From Sepiola atlantica (Eukaryota > Mollusca > Cephalopoda > Sepiida > Sepiolidae), in NCBI GenBank assembly GCA_963556195.1, contig OY744517.1:86688214-86752213 (forward strand): a stretch of DNA of 64,000 bases, read 5' to 3'. Position numbers and translations under genes: made by a program. Under the pieces are notes generated by a model, which was given only the letters and a program-made list of their open reading frames with translations, searched no databases and was not told where the DNA came from. Below, piece after piece: positions 10,413 to 23,436 of the stretch. Position 1 is the stretch's first letter. The number at the start of each line of letters is the position of its first letter.

Positions 10413-10669
10413 TTATTATAATTATTAATAGTAATAGTAATCTCATTTTTATCACTGTGACACACATACGAAAGTTGGGACAATTCTGACCAATACTTGT
10501 GAAGGCCGTGGCTGTATATTATTAAAAGTTTTATTATAGTTAGCGATAGTATCATTCTATCTCATGACGTACCAGTCATCTCAGAGATGCTTGATAGCAA
10601 ATTTGGTACAATTCTGTCAAGTATTTTTGGAGCATATAAATGACAAATAGATAAACAACAATTGCTCAC

Positions 10670-10960
10670 CTATCATATAAAGTTATCTTGCCGGATTTTT
10701 AAAGTCAGACCTAAATAGAAATCCGTCTGACATATCGATAGTTGATTCAGATTAGCCTATTTTTTCTTTTATTTCCCACTATGTTATTAGCATGAATATA
10801 TTTTATTTTGTATCAGTTTTTTATAAATAATTATTCCGGCTAACAAAACTGTTAGAGTGGAGACATTTTCTCTTACTCACCGAAACAGATTAAAGGGAAG
10901 TTATCATGTGCAATTATTCTTTCTTGATTTCTTGAAAAATAAATATATTAATTAGATAAG
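10670..10960 (+). repeat. relic related to the 5575 Helitron-like element
   Basis: Shares CATATAAAGTTATCTTG, GACCTAAATAG and GATTCAGATTAGCC landmarks with 5578-5665. No clear 3' hairpin remains. Confidence 0.4.
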
Positions 10961-11084
10961 GCGACTTTAAGGATGTCTGTGTGTGTGTATATTTTTCGCC
11001 TCCACATTAATTACACATTATTTGTTCCTTACTATTAATGTCATCGATTGTCATAACCAGCAGAATGTTACCACTGTCAACCAG

Positions 11085-11515
11085 GCATATGTACACAGTG
11101 TGATGGTATATGGAAGTTAAACCTCGCAAGGGAGCGTTGAGGATTTGCGTTGCATGGAGGGAAATGATATAAGAATGATACGATGGATGTGTAATGTGAG
11201 TCTTAAAGACAGGCTTAGATTTTATGACTCAGCGGTAGATTACATATGGACAGTATAGCGAGATGTGCGCAAAACAGGTGACTTCGATGTTATGGGCCTG
11301 TTGAAAGAATGGCTGAGAGTGCTTGGGTTAGTAGATGTAAAACAGTTGATGTATCAGGTTCAGTTCACAGGGGAAAGCCAAGGAAAACATGGGGGGAGTG
11401 ATAAAATGGACGAGAGAAAGATGGATAAATAAAAACATGGCTAGAGATAGGTTAGTTTGGAAGTCAATACCTAAAAGCCGTCAAAAACATGCCAGCATGT
11501 AAAACGGACATTTAA
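11085..11515 (+). pseudogene. LINE 3' end relic (RT C-terminus), family 2
   Basis: Fragments in shifting frames: VMYGSETWKL (typical of the post-RT region), MIRWMCNVSLKDRLR in decayed form, RCYGPVERMAE, then SGSVHRGKPRKTWGE, followed by the tail GCCAGCATGTAAAACGGACAT. The same order occurs at 40990-41430 and, inverted, at 41521-41770. Stops and frameshifts throughout make it dead. Confidence 0.65.
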
Positions 11516-11745
11516 GGAGAGTAGAAAGTTGATCTTGGGGTTGCTTTCAGCATCCTCATAACTTTCGCTTCTCTTATTTTGTCCTCACATTTCATGAGCG
11601 ATGTTTCTGACAAAGAGGGAAGAATTGCTGGTTTCTGGGTAGGAATCTATCTTTCCAACACTTATCGTTGGCTATTTTTTTATCTTGAAGTAGTATTTCT
11701 TTGAGCTCCTTACATCAAGTGGCTTCATGCCTTGTCTAGAGCGAT
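11516..11745. repeat. dispersed repeat, copy inverted at 18295-18525
   Basis: About 225 bp (TTTCTGGGT, ACACTTATCGTTGG, ACATCAAGTGGCTTCATG) recur in reverse orientation at 18295-18525. It directly follows the LINE tail at 11515. The class is unknown. Confidence 0.55.
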
Positions 11746-12009
11746 TCCATAAAAAAGACAAAAACAAAAAAAAAACGATGATGATGATGATCATTAAGTA
11801 GTAAAGCAAACTTTAAAAAAAAACATTTTACAAAAGAATTTTCTTTCGAAATCAAAGTCACCCAAATTATTTCCGTTTCTTTGTAAACATGTCTTTTTTT
11901 TTTCTTTAGATACAGCTACTTTATAATAATATAGACCAGCACTGTCGAGGTCGAGGTCGACGCTTAGATTCGCCCATTGATCTAGAAAAATAGTTTAATA
12001 CCTACAACA

Positions 12010-12425
12010 CCTCTCATAAGTGATCCAATGTAGTCAACTGTTTGCCAAGCTCCAGTCTCTATTACATCGCTGTCTTGTTTTACAAGTACTTCCAGGAAAT
12101 TGAACTCCAACGAACTTACCGCACTTGTACAACCTCAACGAAAATATGTTCGACCCCCCCCCCGACTAGCAGCAAAATCCCACAACTTCACTGTAGAGGT
12201 CCCTAGATGCCGAAAAAATTTCTACTTTAACAGCTTCTTTTCTCGAAACTCTTGCCTTTTAAAATTCCTTCCCTGCTCCCTGTTTCCTCGACCGTAGTAA
12301 CATGCAGAAATTTTAATGCGAAATGCGAAAAAACATCTTGCTGCCCAATTCCCCACTTAAGTTGTCCCTCTATAAATCTAGCCCCGTAGATTTCAGTGGC
12401 AATAATGTTTGGGATAAATAAAAGT
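12010..12425 (+). pseudogene. LINE ORF2 C-terminal fragment and 3' UTR, family 1
   Basis: Decayed copy of the family-1 end: ...FTSTSRKLNSNELTALVQP, AKSHNFTVEVPRCRKNFY, CSLFPRP, then the 3' UTR resembling AGTAGCCCCTTACGTCTACAGTGGCG. Better copies are at 43148 and 57540. Frameshifts and a poly-C insertion are present. Confidence 0.7.
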
Positions 12426-13032
12426 AAACAGTAAACAGTAAACAACTACCATAAGTGAACCATTGCCAATGACTATGGTACATGAATGCCCACTGTTGCG
12501 TTACCCATAGTCGAAAGAAAGTGTGGGTCCATAACTTTGCCTCAAACGATTTAGAATGTCTGTGAATGCAACGAAATTGGTGAGACTTCAACTCTGCTTA
12601 CCTATTCGACAGTTGATAATCATTAGATGCAGCTCACGTTCCTTGCCCAAGAATACAATACCCAACCACATATCAAAATAACGAAAGGTTATGTTTATGT
12701 ACAATAGCTGTCAAGAGAGCCAAAGACTTTTCATATCAGTCGAAGACATTGTTCTTTCTCTCGTTATCTAAAGTTTGCTTGCTAAAGATATAATTTAAAG
12801 AAGAAAATGGAATTCTCTGGTGCCAGTGGAAGAGTCGTTGGTTAAATAGAAATCCATAGAACAAGATAAAAATATGCAACATATAATTTGCATTTAATAC
12901 ACATCAAGTGGATGAATAGTTTGTTTATTGCTTTCAAGCTTTCGTATCAACTTAATGTCTGGAATTGAAGATGCTCTGAAGACAAACATAGCAAATGCCT
13001 AAAGCAAATAAATGGATAGAATGTGTATCATT
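12426..13032. other. unassigned DNA
   Basis: I see no gene, RNA or repeat signature apart from short AT-rich words. Confidence 0.4.
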
Positions 13033-13505
13033 TGAATTATTCAAATGACCATTCTCATCTTGGTTGTTATTTTCACAACGTTTCGGCCGATGTAACCTCC
13101 GATCTTCTTCAGATGCATATTTTCGAACTCAGGAATCTTTATGTTGAACTCGGAAACCTATACAGAATTCCAAACTGAACCTGTTATTTACTGCACAGGG
13201 TAGATTGTTCTCGTTCCGTCAGTTATGACTGGGTATATGTGTTAAAAAGTTTTATTTTATTCTTAGTTAGTATCGCCTGTCGTGAGGAATGAACCTTCAA
13301 CCTCCAGAAGACTGTCACTTTAAACTAATTGATATTCAACGCCTTTATTCGTTGCATCTCGGGTCCAATTTGAAATTCCGTACAGATTCCAGAGTTCGAT
13401 ATAAAGATTCCCGGATTCAAAACGATGCATCTGAAGAAGGTCGGAGGTTAGGTCGGCTGAAACGTTGTGAAAATAACCAAGATAAGAATGGTAGTTTAAA
13501 TAATC
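13033..13505. repeat. foldback repeat with hammerhead-like boxes
   Basis: The arm at 13040-13175 is the inverted copy of 13370-13505 (both carry CTGAAGAAG, TCGGAGGTTA, GAAACGTTGTGAAAATAAC and GGAATCTTTAT). At 13427-13469 (plus) and in the matching minus-strand arm the order CUGAAGA - extra A - ... - GAAA - ACGU - U - GUG mirrors the hammerhead layout, but no stem II can be drawn, so these are relics or a different motif. A third, shorter copy is at 53640-53825. Confidence 0.65.
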
Positions 13506-13627
13506 CAACTAATACAAATTATCATTCCTCATGTAAAAATTTCCGAAACAATGGATAGAAGTTAAGACTTTTTTTGATAAACATTAGAAATAAGTGAAAT
13601 TCAAAGGCACAACATATATATTATATA

Positions 13628-14011
13628 TCGGGTTGGCAAGTAAATCGCCACCGTTTTTTTTTTATTTAAAAGGTTTAATAAAAAAAATAACAACTAATTA
13701 ATCAATAATGTATTCTTTCTTGTTGTTCCCAACGCCTTCTCAACGTTCAATACCTCGTTGGTAGAAGTTAATAAACAAACAAAAATGAAAGCAAAAAAAA
13801 ACTGTCAAAAATGTTTTGTTTTTTTATTAACTTGGCATTCCATTTTAATGATGTGAAAATAAACAGAAATTAACTTAAAATAACCAGAAAAAAAAGATTA
13901 TAAAATGATTCCAAAATATAATTCTCCAGAAAACTAGATTCCAAAATTTGAAAACAATAGATTCCGAAATTAAAAAAAAAAATGGCGGAAACTTAATTGG
14001 CAACCCAATGC
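13628..14011 (-). mobile_element. mariner-type internal-deletion element (MITE)
   Basis: Imperfect terminal inverted repeats: TCGGGTTGGCAAGTAAAT at the left, and on the minus strand TTGGGTTGCCAATTAAGT at the right. This is the GGGTTGGCAANTAA pattern of mariner termini. Near the left end the minus strand keeps a coding scrap reading NFYQRGIE, the end of a mariner transposase. TATA/TA flanks fit TA-target insertion. It is too short to be autonomous. Confidence 0.7.
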
Positions 14012-14757
14012 TAAATAAATAACCCCTCAATATTATTTTCACTGCTTACCTACTTATCTACTTACGTTGCACTCTATAGAGGCACTAATAACCCATAAGC
14101 GATTTAATTGTATCACTCCATTCAAGCTTACAAACTCATGACTGATGCACAAGAACAATGACAGATTGTGCATTTAGGTTTTGGCGGTGCTGTTTTCAGT
14201 TCGGAAATACAGAGAATTTTTAAATGTTTCACATTTTTTTTTGTTTAAAAAATAAAAATTTTACAAATAGTTATTCTTAAATTTTCTGTTTAATTTAATA
14301 GTTTACAGAAAAAATATTCAAGATTTTACAAAATTAGAAAAAATTCAAAACAAATTAGTTTTATTTTATTCGACTGTAAATAAATATCAATTTCTATTTA
14401 AATGTTTCGCTTAAAAATCATCTGAGAAAATAGCATGATTTTAGCAATAACTTAAAGTAAAAAAATTCTCATCTCAAACGCAAGATGGAAGTTTTGAGAT
14501 ATGCCATAATAGTTGAAGCAGGGGTTTAATGGGCTGCCTTCTCTGCCTATCTCTCAACTTAGAACATTCAGCATGTGAGGCTCTGCCGTTCCCATTCTTG
14601 AGCTGTGTACATGTTGTTCTCCCTTAAGAGGAGGTTCGTCTACCTAGCCACGATGGCAACCTTTTTGTCAAAGCATCAGTTTGTCAATGTTTGCTGCATG
14701 GAGCCGACTCCTACCCAGGTTAATACAGCTAATAACACAAAGCGGGGTACATATATA
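14012..14757. other. unassigned AT-rich DNA
   Basis: No recognisable gene or repeat. Confidence 0.4.
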
Positions 14758-15196
14758 CAGTGGATCCTGCTATTCTCGGACTCACCATTCACAGTTTTCA
14801 GCATAAGCATTGACTTAACATGTGCTTCATAAATTCGAGAGAACTTACAAATAGGATAATCATTTAAGTCTAACTAAGGCCAATATGACAACAACAAAAA
14901 ATGCAAGTAAAAACGCTAATTATTCTGTAGGATTAATATTAAATGTGGCTCATACAAAAGCATTGGTAATCCAAATTTTATACGAAACTGAAATATTTAA
15001 AAAAAAATCAACCAAATTGCAAGCAGAAAGAGCTAATGTACGCTAATTTAGTGGTTTTCATGCAAAAAAAGCACATGCTAATGTATAAAAACCCTGAGTT
15101 TTAGTTAACTTTTAGGCATCAAAATCTATTCATAGATCTCCGCTATTCGCGGATGTGTCTGGAACATAACCCCTACAGAATAATGGGGGCCTACTG
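14758..15196. mobile_element. pogo/Tigger-like MITE
   Basis: The left end CAGTGGATCCTGCTATTC and the right end (reverse strand) CAGTAGGCCCCCATTATTC begin alike, and the right arm continues to ATCCGCGAATAGCGGA. CAGT termini with TATTCGCGGA-type subterminal sequence and flanking TATA are seen in pogo/Tigger MITEs. It is non-coding. Confidence 0.5.
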
Positions 15197-15619
15197 TATA
15201 TATATAATCACATTAAAATCCAGTGCAAATGTGACAGCAGTTGACTACTAATGTGCCTGTTTGGCGCCCAAAACCACCAACAATATAACTACGAACTACC
15301 ACACATCCGGAGCATGCTAATAAACATGGTTGTGCGAATGTAGAGATGTATTACGATTCTCCCCTAATTGGAGCAGTGCATCTTCCAGTTATCATGCAGG
15401 ATGAACTTGTCTGAAACTGAAACGTTCTCTTCACTGAAGCATCCATTTGTTGAAGATCGCCACAGGAACTACAACTAACCATAAAGAATAGAAGAGTTTT
15501 TGTATTGAGGTTAGACTCCTCTAGATCCGTCGTGTTTAGACTATGCCCGAGCATATTAACATGGTTACTTTGTGAAGGTTGTGACTCCTTGAGAGACTAA
15601 CTACAGACTGTAGCTGCAC

Positions 15620-16235
15620 TAAGTGCTTTGAGACGCATCATATAGGGCTGGGTACATGGAGACCAGTTGAGGGCGCCATGGAGGACCAACTCAGAAAGGT
15701 GCTACCCCTCTGCATAAATCTCCTTAACCACCTGCAGGACACTAGCATGTTACTCTGTGCTATCTGTCACAGAGGTATAGGTGTAAACTCCATTAAATGC
15801 TCCTAGTAAAAACTAGTGGTCAACAAGAAGCGCAGTAGTCTTGCTGGTTGTTTACCCAGATTATGTTTGTCGCAAATGTCTGGGTGTTGTTCGCTCAATA
15901 GATAGTCGAACGGTCGCACTTGAGGATGTGGATGGCTGCATACTTTGTTGAAACTATTTTCTGCCACCTGGGCAACATGTTAAATCCTTGTGATGGTTGT
16001 AAACGTGCTTTTGTGTCATTTAGATAAGATTCGGGAAGGTGCTGTCAACCTTTACATCTAGACACATTAACTTCAGGACTTGGAGCAATGTCTTTTCAAC
16101 CCGTGTTCGCTCCGCCATCATGCATGGCAGTGAGACATAGGCCCCAAACACTTTTAACTTGCAACGGCTTCCGCATAATGACCGTGCCATGATCAGGTAG
16201 ATGTGCGGCAGCAAACTAAAGGAGAGAATCCCCTT
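15620..16235 (+). pseudogene. LINE reverse transcriptase C-terminal relic, family 3
   Basis: Plus-strand fragments in shifting frames give CHLGNMLNPCDGCKRAF (normally CYLGDML..GGGC) and SAIMHGSET, then APNTFNLQRLPHNDRAMIR (normally WAPNT.DLQRL.RNDRAMIRW). This is the region downstream of the RT catalytic domain in non-LTR elements. Many stops; 5'-truncated. Confidence 0.65.
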
Positions 16236-16239
16236 AATT

Positions 16240-17016
16240 ATGCTCTATCAGTGTTGCATAGCTGTCCCGGAATGGGCCGTGGTAGTTCTCACTTTGTATC
16301 CACGTCCGGGAATGGGCCGTGACAGTTCTCGCTTAAACAACTGGTCATTTTTAACACCAAAAAGGCATATGTTGCATACCTTTTAATTTATCGTACCTTC
16401 TCTCTTTCCTCGTCGTGTGGAGGGGTGTCGTCTCGATGTCGTCTAGTTTCTCGTACCTTTTCTTCTTTCGTCGGGTGGAGGGGTATCATCTAGCTGTTAA
16501 GTTCTCTCTTCGTTTCTGTCCTGCCGTGAACATCGCCGTTCGATGTGTCTGCAACAAAACCTTCATGACCGATTAACGAGACAAACAATCTTTTAAACTT
16601 TTAATTCTGTTTATTTCAGGCGTTAGATTTCCGTCGATGGAGATGTTTCACTAACGTTGAGGGAAGGACCAAATTACTACTTTATCGTAGTTATTTCCTA
16701 TCTTAAGTCCTTAGCCATTCGAGGAGGGGTGGAGAAGGAATCTCATGCCTGTATTCTCTTAGGGAAATAAATTCCTATTTCTCATTTCGGACTACATAGA
16801 GAAACACGTCTGTTCGATTTGCTTCCACTAACCAGACTGGCAAAACACTGCTTCCCACACAAAAGCCCGTGACGTCACAGAGCCCCTATCGCAGGTGCAC
16901 ATTGACCCTTGACCTAAGGTCTCATCAACGCGGTGGCCCCGTCAACGTCTGTGAGCTCCGACTGTGAGAACCAGTTCATTTTGCACTTGACTGTACGGGT
17001 CCACCTGCACTAAATC
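16240..17016. other. unassigned, less AT-rich DNA with local duplications
   Basis: Contains a short direct duplication (CCGGGAATGGGCCGTG twice, 16266-16322) and a second one (GTCG..GTGGAGGGGT twice, 16415-16490). It could be part of an LTR or of another element, but no coding signature was found. Confidence 0.35.
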
Positions 17017-17319
17017 GTGCAAGTTAAACCAAACGATCTCTCACATACGTCCACTTTAATATGCGTCCACTTCAAGATGCGTCCGGCCCCACAGGGCCAT
17101 TATCCAACATGTTGGGATTTGGGATGTCTTATGTGCGCAGCATCTCAAGTTTTTTGGCCATGTACAACATGCCACCTCTTGCATCAACTCAATAACATGC
17201 ATGAATATTCAAGGCATGAGAATGTATGTAAGCACGAAGATGTGGTGAAGACTAAGGTAAACTTGGCTTGAATCCGTACAAAGTGACTTGACTACTTGCA
17301 ACATGACTGGTATCAACTC

Positions 17320-17560
<241 letters not shown>

Positions 17561-17847
17561 GTTCACAATTTATGCAAGATCAATTTGTCCAGTAAGTCAA
17601 GGTAAATCAATATTATTATATCTATTTTAGAAATAAGTTAATTACTCTTAACTGAAGGATCTAGATCCTAAATGATCTCCCTATACTATAGCATCAAAAT
17701 CATTCACAAGTCCAAAAGTCAGATATCATATATTTAAAGAACATACACAAACACCTATACATTCACCCTTCCCAAAATATATATGAAAAATATATAGAGA
17801 AAAGTACATAAAGTTCACACACACACATAACATATACACACATACTC

Positions 17848-17925
17848 TATGGATTGGACTGAATGAAGAGCAGGCATGAGACGTTGGCCGGTGTTGCCCA
17901 TCCCGGAGTCTTTAATACCAAAACC

Positions 17926-17982
<57 letters not shown>

Positions 17983-18002
17983 CGATGACGATGACGATGA
18001 CG
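17848..18002 (+). mobile_element. LINE/SINE 3' end with (GAT)n tail, copy 2
   Basis: Second copy of the 17320 body followed by about 75 bp of GAT/GAC triplets (17926-18002). The His-rich minus-strand frame here is a product of the triplet repeat. Confidence 0.55.
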
Positions 18003-18294
18003 AAACTTAAAATGTTTAATAAGAAGCTGCAGTACAAACAAATTAAGTGATTAGTTGTATCAGATGTTATGTAAACTGATTATTTCTGAAACATTGCAAC
18101 ATTCAACCCCAAAACAATACTGACAAGAATCTCTTTCTATATATATGTAGCTTATATCCTAGTTTATAAGCACGGTCTCAGCCACAGTCCTTTTCCAAGT
18201 TCAAGGAATTGATTTGTTTTTATTTCTAAAAATGAAAGTGCTATTTACTTATTATTGAGTATAGCATAGCATATAATATTATTTTTTTATGGAA

Positions 18295-18525
18295 ATCACT
18301 CCAGACAAGGCATGAAGCCACTTGATGTAAAGAGCTAAAAAATACTACTTCAAGCTCAAAAACTAACCAATGATAAGTGTTAGGTAGATAGATAGATTCC
18401 GACCCAGAAAACAGCAATTCTTCCCATCGGTCATGGAATGTGAGGAGGAAAGCACAAAATAAGGGAAGCGATAGTTACCGGGCTGCCGAAAGTAAACCCA
18501 AAGTCTACTTTCTACTCTCCTCAAA
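18295..18525. repeat. dispersed repeat, inverted copy of 11516-11745
   Basis: Shares CAAGGCATGAAGCCACTTGATGT, in reverse, with 11700-11740, and further blocks across about 225 bp. Confidence 0.55.
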
Positions 18526-20900
18526 TATAAATATAGATACATAAATTAGATAAATATCGGTGAAAATAACTAGGGGTGTTGCAGTTACACATTATCTGTG
18601 GATCAGCCACCACAACACGGGAAGGAGAAGCTTATATCTCGCCAAATGCAGAAAGTGAAAATATAAAAATAACAAAATCTTAGTTTCTTCAAGGAGTTAT
18701 AGCCAAAGTGGACATTATTTATAGGGACCAGCTATATTAGTTGGACGAATGTAAATTACGCACTATTTGAAATTAGTGCAGTTAAATCCGTTTAGTGCAT
18801 CACTTACTGAAAAGAAAACGATCAAAATTAGTCGAATCAAATTAACAATAGAAATATCCAAAATTTGCCAAAGTCACAGTAATTTCGTAATTTATAATTT
18901 GATATATTTTTTGCTGTTAATCTTCCATAAAATAAATGCAAGCTATGAATATTATATAAATAGAGATTTTGTCCGTTTGTCAGTCACAAATTTTCCATCG
19001 GTCACAATATTTCTAAACGCAGAATTTGTCTCATTTCGAATCATCAGAAATGGAGAATATTGAATTAATAGTAAATAATAAATTCCCAATGAATAAAGTG
19101 GATGACATGACCGGAAATCAGACTGGAAACCGAAACCTAGAGATCTTCAGTCTGAAGTTCTATTAACTGAGCTATTTAGACTTTCTTATAAATAGAGCTT
19201 AAAATATTACCGTAACAAAATAATTATACCTTTGGCGTGACTTTATAGATTTATGATTTACATCATGTGTCAAACATGAATTCAAACATAAGCGATAATA
19301 AAAAAATTAATGTTGTAAAAAAATGTAATTTTCTCTGAAATTTCTTCTTTAAATGACAATAAAAAAAACTAAATGACTGCGTTGCAAGACGAGTTCATCT
19401 TTACGCCTCTTTTTTTCCTGTTAACAATAATGGGAAAAAAGACAGACAAAACTTGCTTGTGCATCAATGAATCGAAAACTTATTAACAATAAAATGGGAA
19501 GAAAAAAGGTTAAAATAAGAAAATAGGTAGACATGCATATATGTTCATATGTCATTCAAAAAGAAAATAGTAACAAACAAAAGTACTCACAGTTCACAAT
19601 TTACAATAAATATTTTTTTTACAGACATGGAAATTCTGTTTTTACAGACGTTGACATTCTCTGGTATATTTTTCTTATTTTGCTCATCGGTGGCGATAAA
19701 ACTTGTCTTGAAAAGATTTCTTTCATTTTCTCGGAAAACCGCGCCGAGCAGACGACATCTTGATATTGAACAAAAGGCAAAATTCTGGAAACCGACTTTC
19801 TTTGGGTTTTTTTAAAAATTCAAGTCATAATTTAACAAATATTACTCATGTTTCTGAAAATCAAATAATTATTATTTTCTAACTTAATTAATTCTTATAT
19901 TAATTTTTATAAATAATTATAACTCCCTTTTTTATATTTAAAATGCGAATTTCTGGACTACAGACTGAAATTTCCAAACAAAACAAATCCACAATGACTT
20001 TTTTCGTTTATCTCTCTGATAAACGAATATTAAATTCAATAAATTGTTTTAATCTCTTAGTCCTTCTGACTAAATGATAAATATTATCGATCATATGTCG
20101 ATATTTTTCAATCAATCCTTTAAAACAATTAGTATTTCTCTTTAGACTAAGTAAGATCGACGAATCTTTGTCGTGATCAAACTTTTCAATAACAACTTAT
20201 CGTCATAAGTTTTTCTCATAAACAATGGTTCATATTTGAGTTTTTCAAATACAACCTTATAATTCTAGGACCTCTTCCTCGAATTATGATTAAAATAGTC
20301 ATCAAATTAAAAACATATTGTCTGTAGTCCAAATTAAATTCACATCGTAACTAAGAGATAAATATCTCAAATCCACTACGTTATTTTAATAAATCTTTTA
20401 AATTATTAGTTAAATTAATTTTCGATATAATAATGTCGATTTCACATAAACTGGAGTTATCTAATTAATTAACGAGGGCACAATTTTCCTAAGGAAAGAA
20501 AATTCTGTCCACGGAGACAAATTAGATGTTAACAAGTCAACATCTCGAATTTATCTGAAGATAATTTTTTCAAAATATTTTAGTGAAAAAAATGTCATCA
20601 GCATTGTTTACCATTAGAAACTGACACGTCACTCAAATTGACCAATCAGATGATGACCCTGAGTCAATCACTGAAATTCAATGAAAAATTTGTCGTCTGC
20701 TCTGAACAATTTAGGGGCACTTGAACCAAAACTTGAATTTGTTAAAAAACCCATCTTACAAATATTTATTATAATTGAGCATTTTCAATAAAAATAAAAC
20801 ATGGCCACTTTCTAAAAATAAATTCTGAAAATTTATAAACATTATCAATAGCATTGGAAATTCTTTTAATAGTCCAAAACAATTTATTTTTGTTTAACTA
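18526..20900. other. unassigned AT-rich DNA
   Basis: No gene recognised. A degenerate tRNA-like stretch lies on the minus strand at 19120-19190 (A-box-like TAGCTCAGTTA at 19164-19174). A GAGCAGACGAC word near 19745 has its inverse near 20692, but the surrounding order does not form a consistent terminal repeat. Confidence 0.4.
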
Positions 20901-20902
20901 CC

Positions 20903-21225
20903 GGGGAAGACAATAAAAGTGTTCTCAAATCTCTAAGTGTACCCCCACGAGCCTATGAGGGTATAACCCCCTTAAAACTTCAAATATATCTGCTATTTAT
21001 GAAATTTAAATCATATGTATAAAATTTTCTTGGGGAAACAATGAAAGTGGTTCTGAATCTGTCAGTGCTCTTCTAACCTAAGGGAACTATGAAGGCCCAG
21101 CCTCCTTTATAAATTCAAATATATCCTATTTTGATGAAATTTATATCATATATATAAAATTCTCCGATGAAGACAATGGAAGTGATCCCGAATCTTTACA
21201 TTACCCTCTATGTGCCGAATATCTA
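20903..21225. repeat. ancient tandem repeat, ~130-bp unit, 2.4 copies
   Basis: The order GAAGACAAT..AAGTG..CTCAAATCT...TTCAAATATATC..ATGAAATTTA.ATCATAT.TATAAAATT repeats at about 20903, 21030 and 21165 with substantial divergence. Confidence 0.55.
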
Positions 21226-21925
21226 TGTGTCTCCACCTCTAAGTAACTCATGAGGCAGAATGAAGGGAGTGTAATCTTTAAGACGACACTCATGATTTCT
21301 CACTCGGCATAGAAGTGTATGCCTGCTCATAATTTTAAAAATTACATTTTTTATGTGGATTTCTCTAAATTAAGCCATTTTTGACAACATAATAAATCCG
21401 ATAAATGAAGAAATCGAAATAATAATTGATTATGAAAAAAAAACACATAAAAAGATATCACAGCAAATTACATTTCAAATATCTTCCTTCTGTCTCTTTT
21501 TTCTGTTTCATCCTCATCCGCTCATGCTGCTTCTCTCTGTTGACATCTTTACATTCTCTATTTTCGACTTCCACCTTATTCTAGGCCCTCTTCGCTCTTC
21601 TTTAGGCCATACTATCTTCCTTTCCCCCATCTATCCCGATCTTCCACTAGAATATCATAATATCATCTTCGTAATGCAAGCAACATGAGAAAAAGCATGA
21701 GGGGAAAAAGTGGTATAAACCTGCTGCAGATACATACACTTTCTCCATTATTTAAAAGACTGTCTCCAAAAAATATGATGATGGTCTCTATGTAAAAATT
21801 TGTTGTTAGATGAATAGACAATGTTTTGCGGTATTCGCCCAGCATTGAGTATTCCGCCTTCTACTGAACGTGAAAGTTTATGGAGAATACCAATTCACAT
21901 GCGGTCCCCAGTTAGGGGAGATGAC

Positions 21926-22033
21926 ATACAGCGCCTGGTATTTCTAAATGGTCACCCATCTTGTACTAGCCAGGCTCAACGTCGCTTAAATTTGGTGATC
22001 TAACGAGAACCGGTGTGTCAACGTCATTACGTC
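21926..22033 (-). pseudogene. 5S rRNA-like sequence, copy 1
   Basis: On the minus strand the DNA follows the 5S rRNA order: GTTGACACACCGG, a GATCACC box, AAGCGACGTTGAGCCTGG, a CTAGTACAAGATGGGTGACC segment corresponding to the C-box, then ATACCAGGCGCTGTATG at the end. It is substituted relative to functional 5S, so it is a pseudogene or the head of a 5S-derived SINE. The copy at 36779-36887 is better preserved. Confidence 0.7.
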
Positions 22034-22404
22034 TTGTGCATGTTGCGAGGTAAGCGAGCATAATTATCAACTACAGATGACGCTAATTAAATACCACTCA
22101 CTCATAGAAAGAATCGTTAATAAATTCACAATCCTTGCTTCAATCCAACTATATATAGTTTATGCTGAGGTGCCCACCAAGTTTCAGTCTTGAATATCCA
22201 ACAGCTTTTATTTTATTGCCTTTTAATGATTTGCTCCAAATGTGCACTTCTGCATTTCAAGCGCACCTGGATACAACGTGCAAAATTGCCATTAACTCTT
22301 ACACACTCCTCTCTTGGCACTGTCCAGATTTGGGCTGAGATGACCTTCTTCAGTTTAGCAACAGTCTGGGGATTGTTTTGTTATACATTTTCTTTGAGAT
22401 AACT

Positions 22405-22632
22405 CCAATAGCTTCTTTCCTCGTGCTGCTGGCCTGTGAAACTCCCTCCTTGCCCCCTGTTTACCCGACAGTACTGACATGCAGAAATTTAAAACTAATG
22501 TAAACAGACATCTCGCTGCGCAGATCCCAATTTAGGTTGACACCCCTCCCCAAACCATCTCCCTTTTTTCTCAGTAGCCCCTTACGTCTACAGTGGCGGC
22601 CTACCTTGTTTGGGGTGAACTATGTTAAAAAA
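22405..22632 (+). mobile_element. LINE family 1, 3'-terminal fragment
   Basis: 5'-truncated copy covering the last codons (CLPDSTDMQKFKTNVNRH-like), CAGATCCCAATTTAGG and the 3' UTR TCAGTAGCCCCTTACGTC then TACAGTGGCGGCC, CTTGTTTGGGGTGAAC and a TTAAAAAAAA tail. The strongly conserved end and variable 5' break are typical of target-primed LINE insertion. Confidence 0.8.
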
Positions 22633-23019
22633 AAACACAAAAAAACACACAGATAAAACTCCCGGGAGTAAGGTTCGGTAAGTGTAAACCCCATTCAGGA
22701 TCACACCTACTCAGACGATCACCAAAGTGCCCCTGCATATCATTGAATTGTGATAGAACCAAGACCGCTTGATATTTATGACTGAAACTTGGTGCAGAAC
22801 AGATTGTAAATTTTATTAACGATTCCATGTCTTGCGTTTGGGGGTGGGGCATATATTTGAATAGATGCCAAAAATATGATCAGTATGTGAGGGAATAACC
22901 TTTATTAAAGATAATATTCCAGCTCATGAGTTAAACATGTTATATTCTTGATTAATGAACATATATGCCATGCATCAAATTTCGAATATCATAATTTATG
23001 ATCATAAATAATTTTATCC

Positions 23020-23340
23020 TTCCACATATACTTTGCAAAAATTCCTTCAGTGGGTGCATGATTGATCTAGGAATTTTGTGGCAGTTAATGACATCGGCTC
23101 AGTAAAAAATAATTGGTAGATCACTTACTCCATTGGTTATGAATTAATAAGGTGCACTCAAGAAACCACAGCTTCATACTTACATTTTTTTAACTCAGTA
23201 GAAGAAAAGGTTGCTTTTGCTCGTCAGAGATGAGAAATGTCATCTATATTTAATGTAGATATTAGGAAAGGTGAGGGAAGCATAGAAATGTACTTGACAA
23301 ATATATGTTGCCTACTTGTTTTTCAGACTTACAAGATTAC
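23020..23340 (+). repeat. dispersed repeat shared with 59775-60080
   Basis: AAAATAATTGGTAGA, TTATGAATTA, AAGNTGCACT and ATATGTTGCC blocks occur in the same order near 59820-60030. The class is unknown. Confidence 0.5.
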
Positions 23341-23436
23341 ATACAAAACTCTTATTAGTCCCAATATAAAATCTCTGGAATGTAAAAATACTTATCTTCT
23401 ATTCATCACCTGCTTTTTATTTCAAATCTATTTTGT

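Noticed and set aside
17847..18041. Histidine-rich frame
   Set aside because: Translation of the reverse of a GAT triplet tail of a retroelement fragment.
19745..20705. MITE with GAGCAGACGAC terminal repeats
   Set aside because: A second shared inverted word (near 19803 and 20735) is in the wrong order for a simple terminal inverted repeat.
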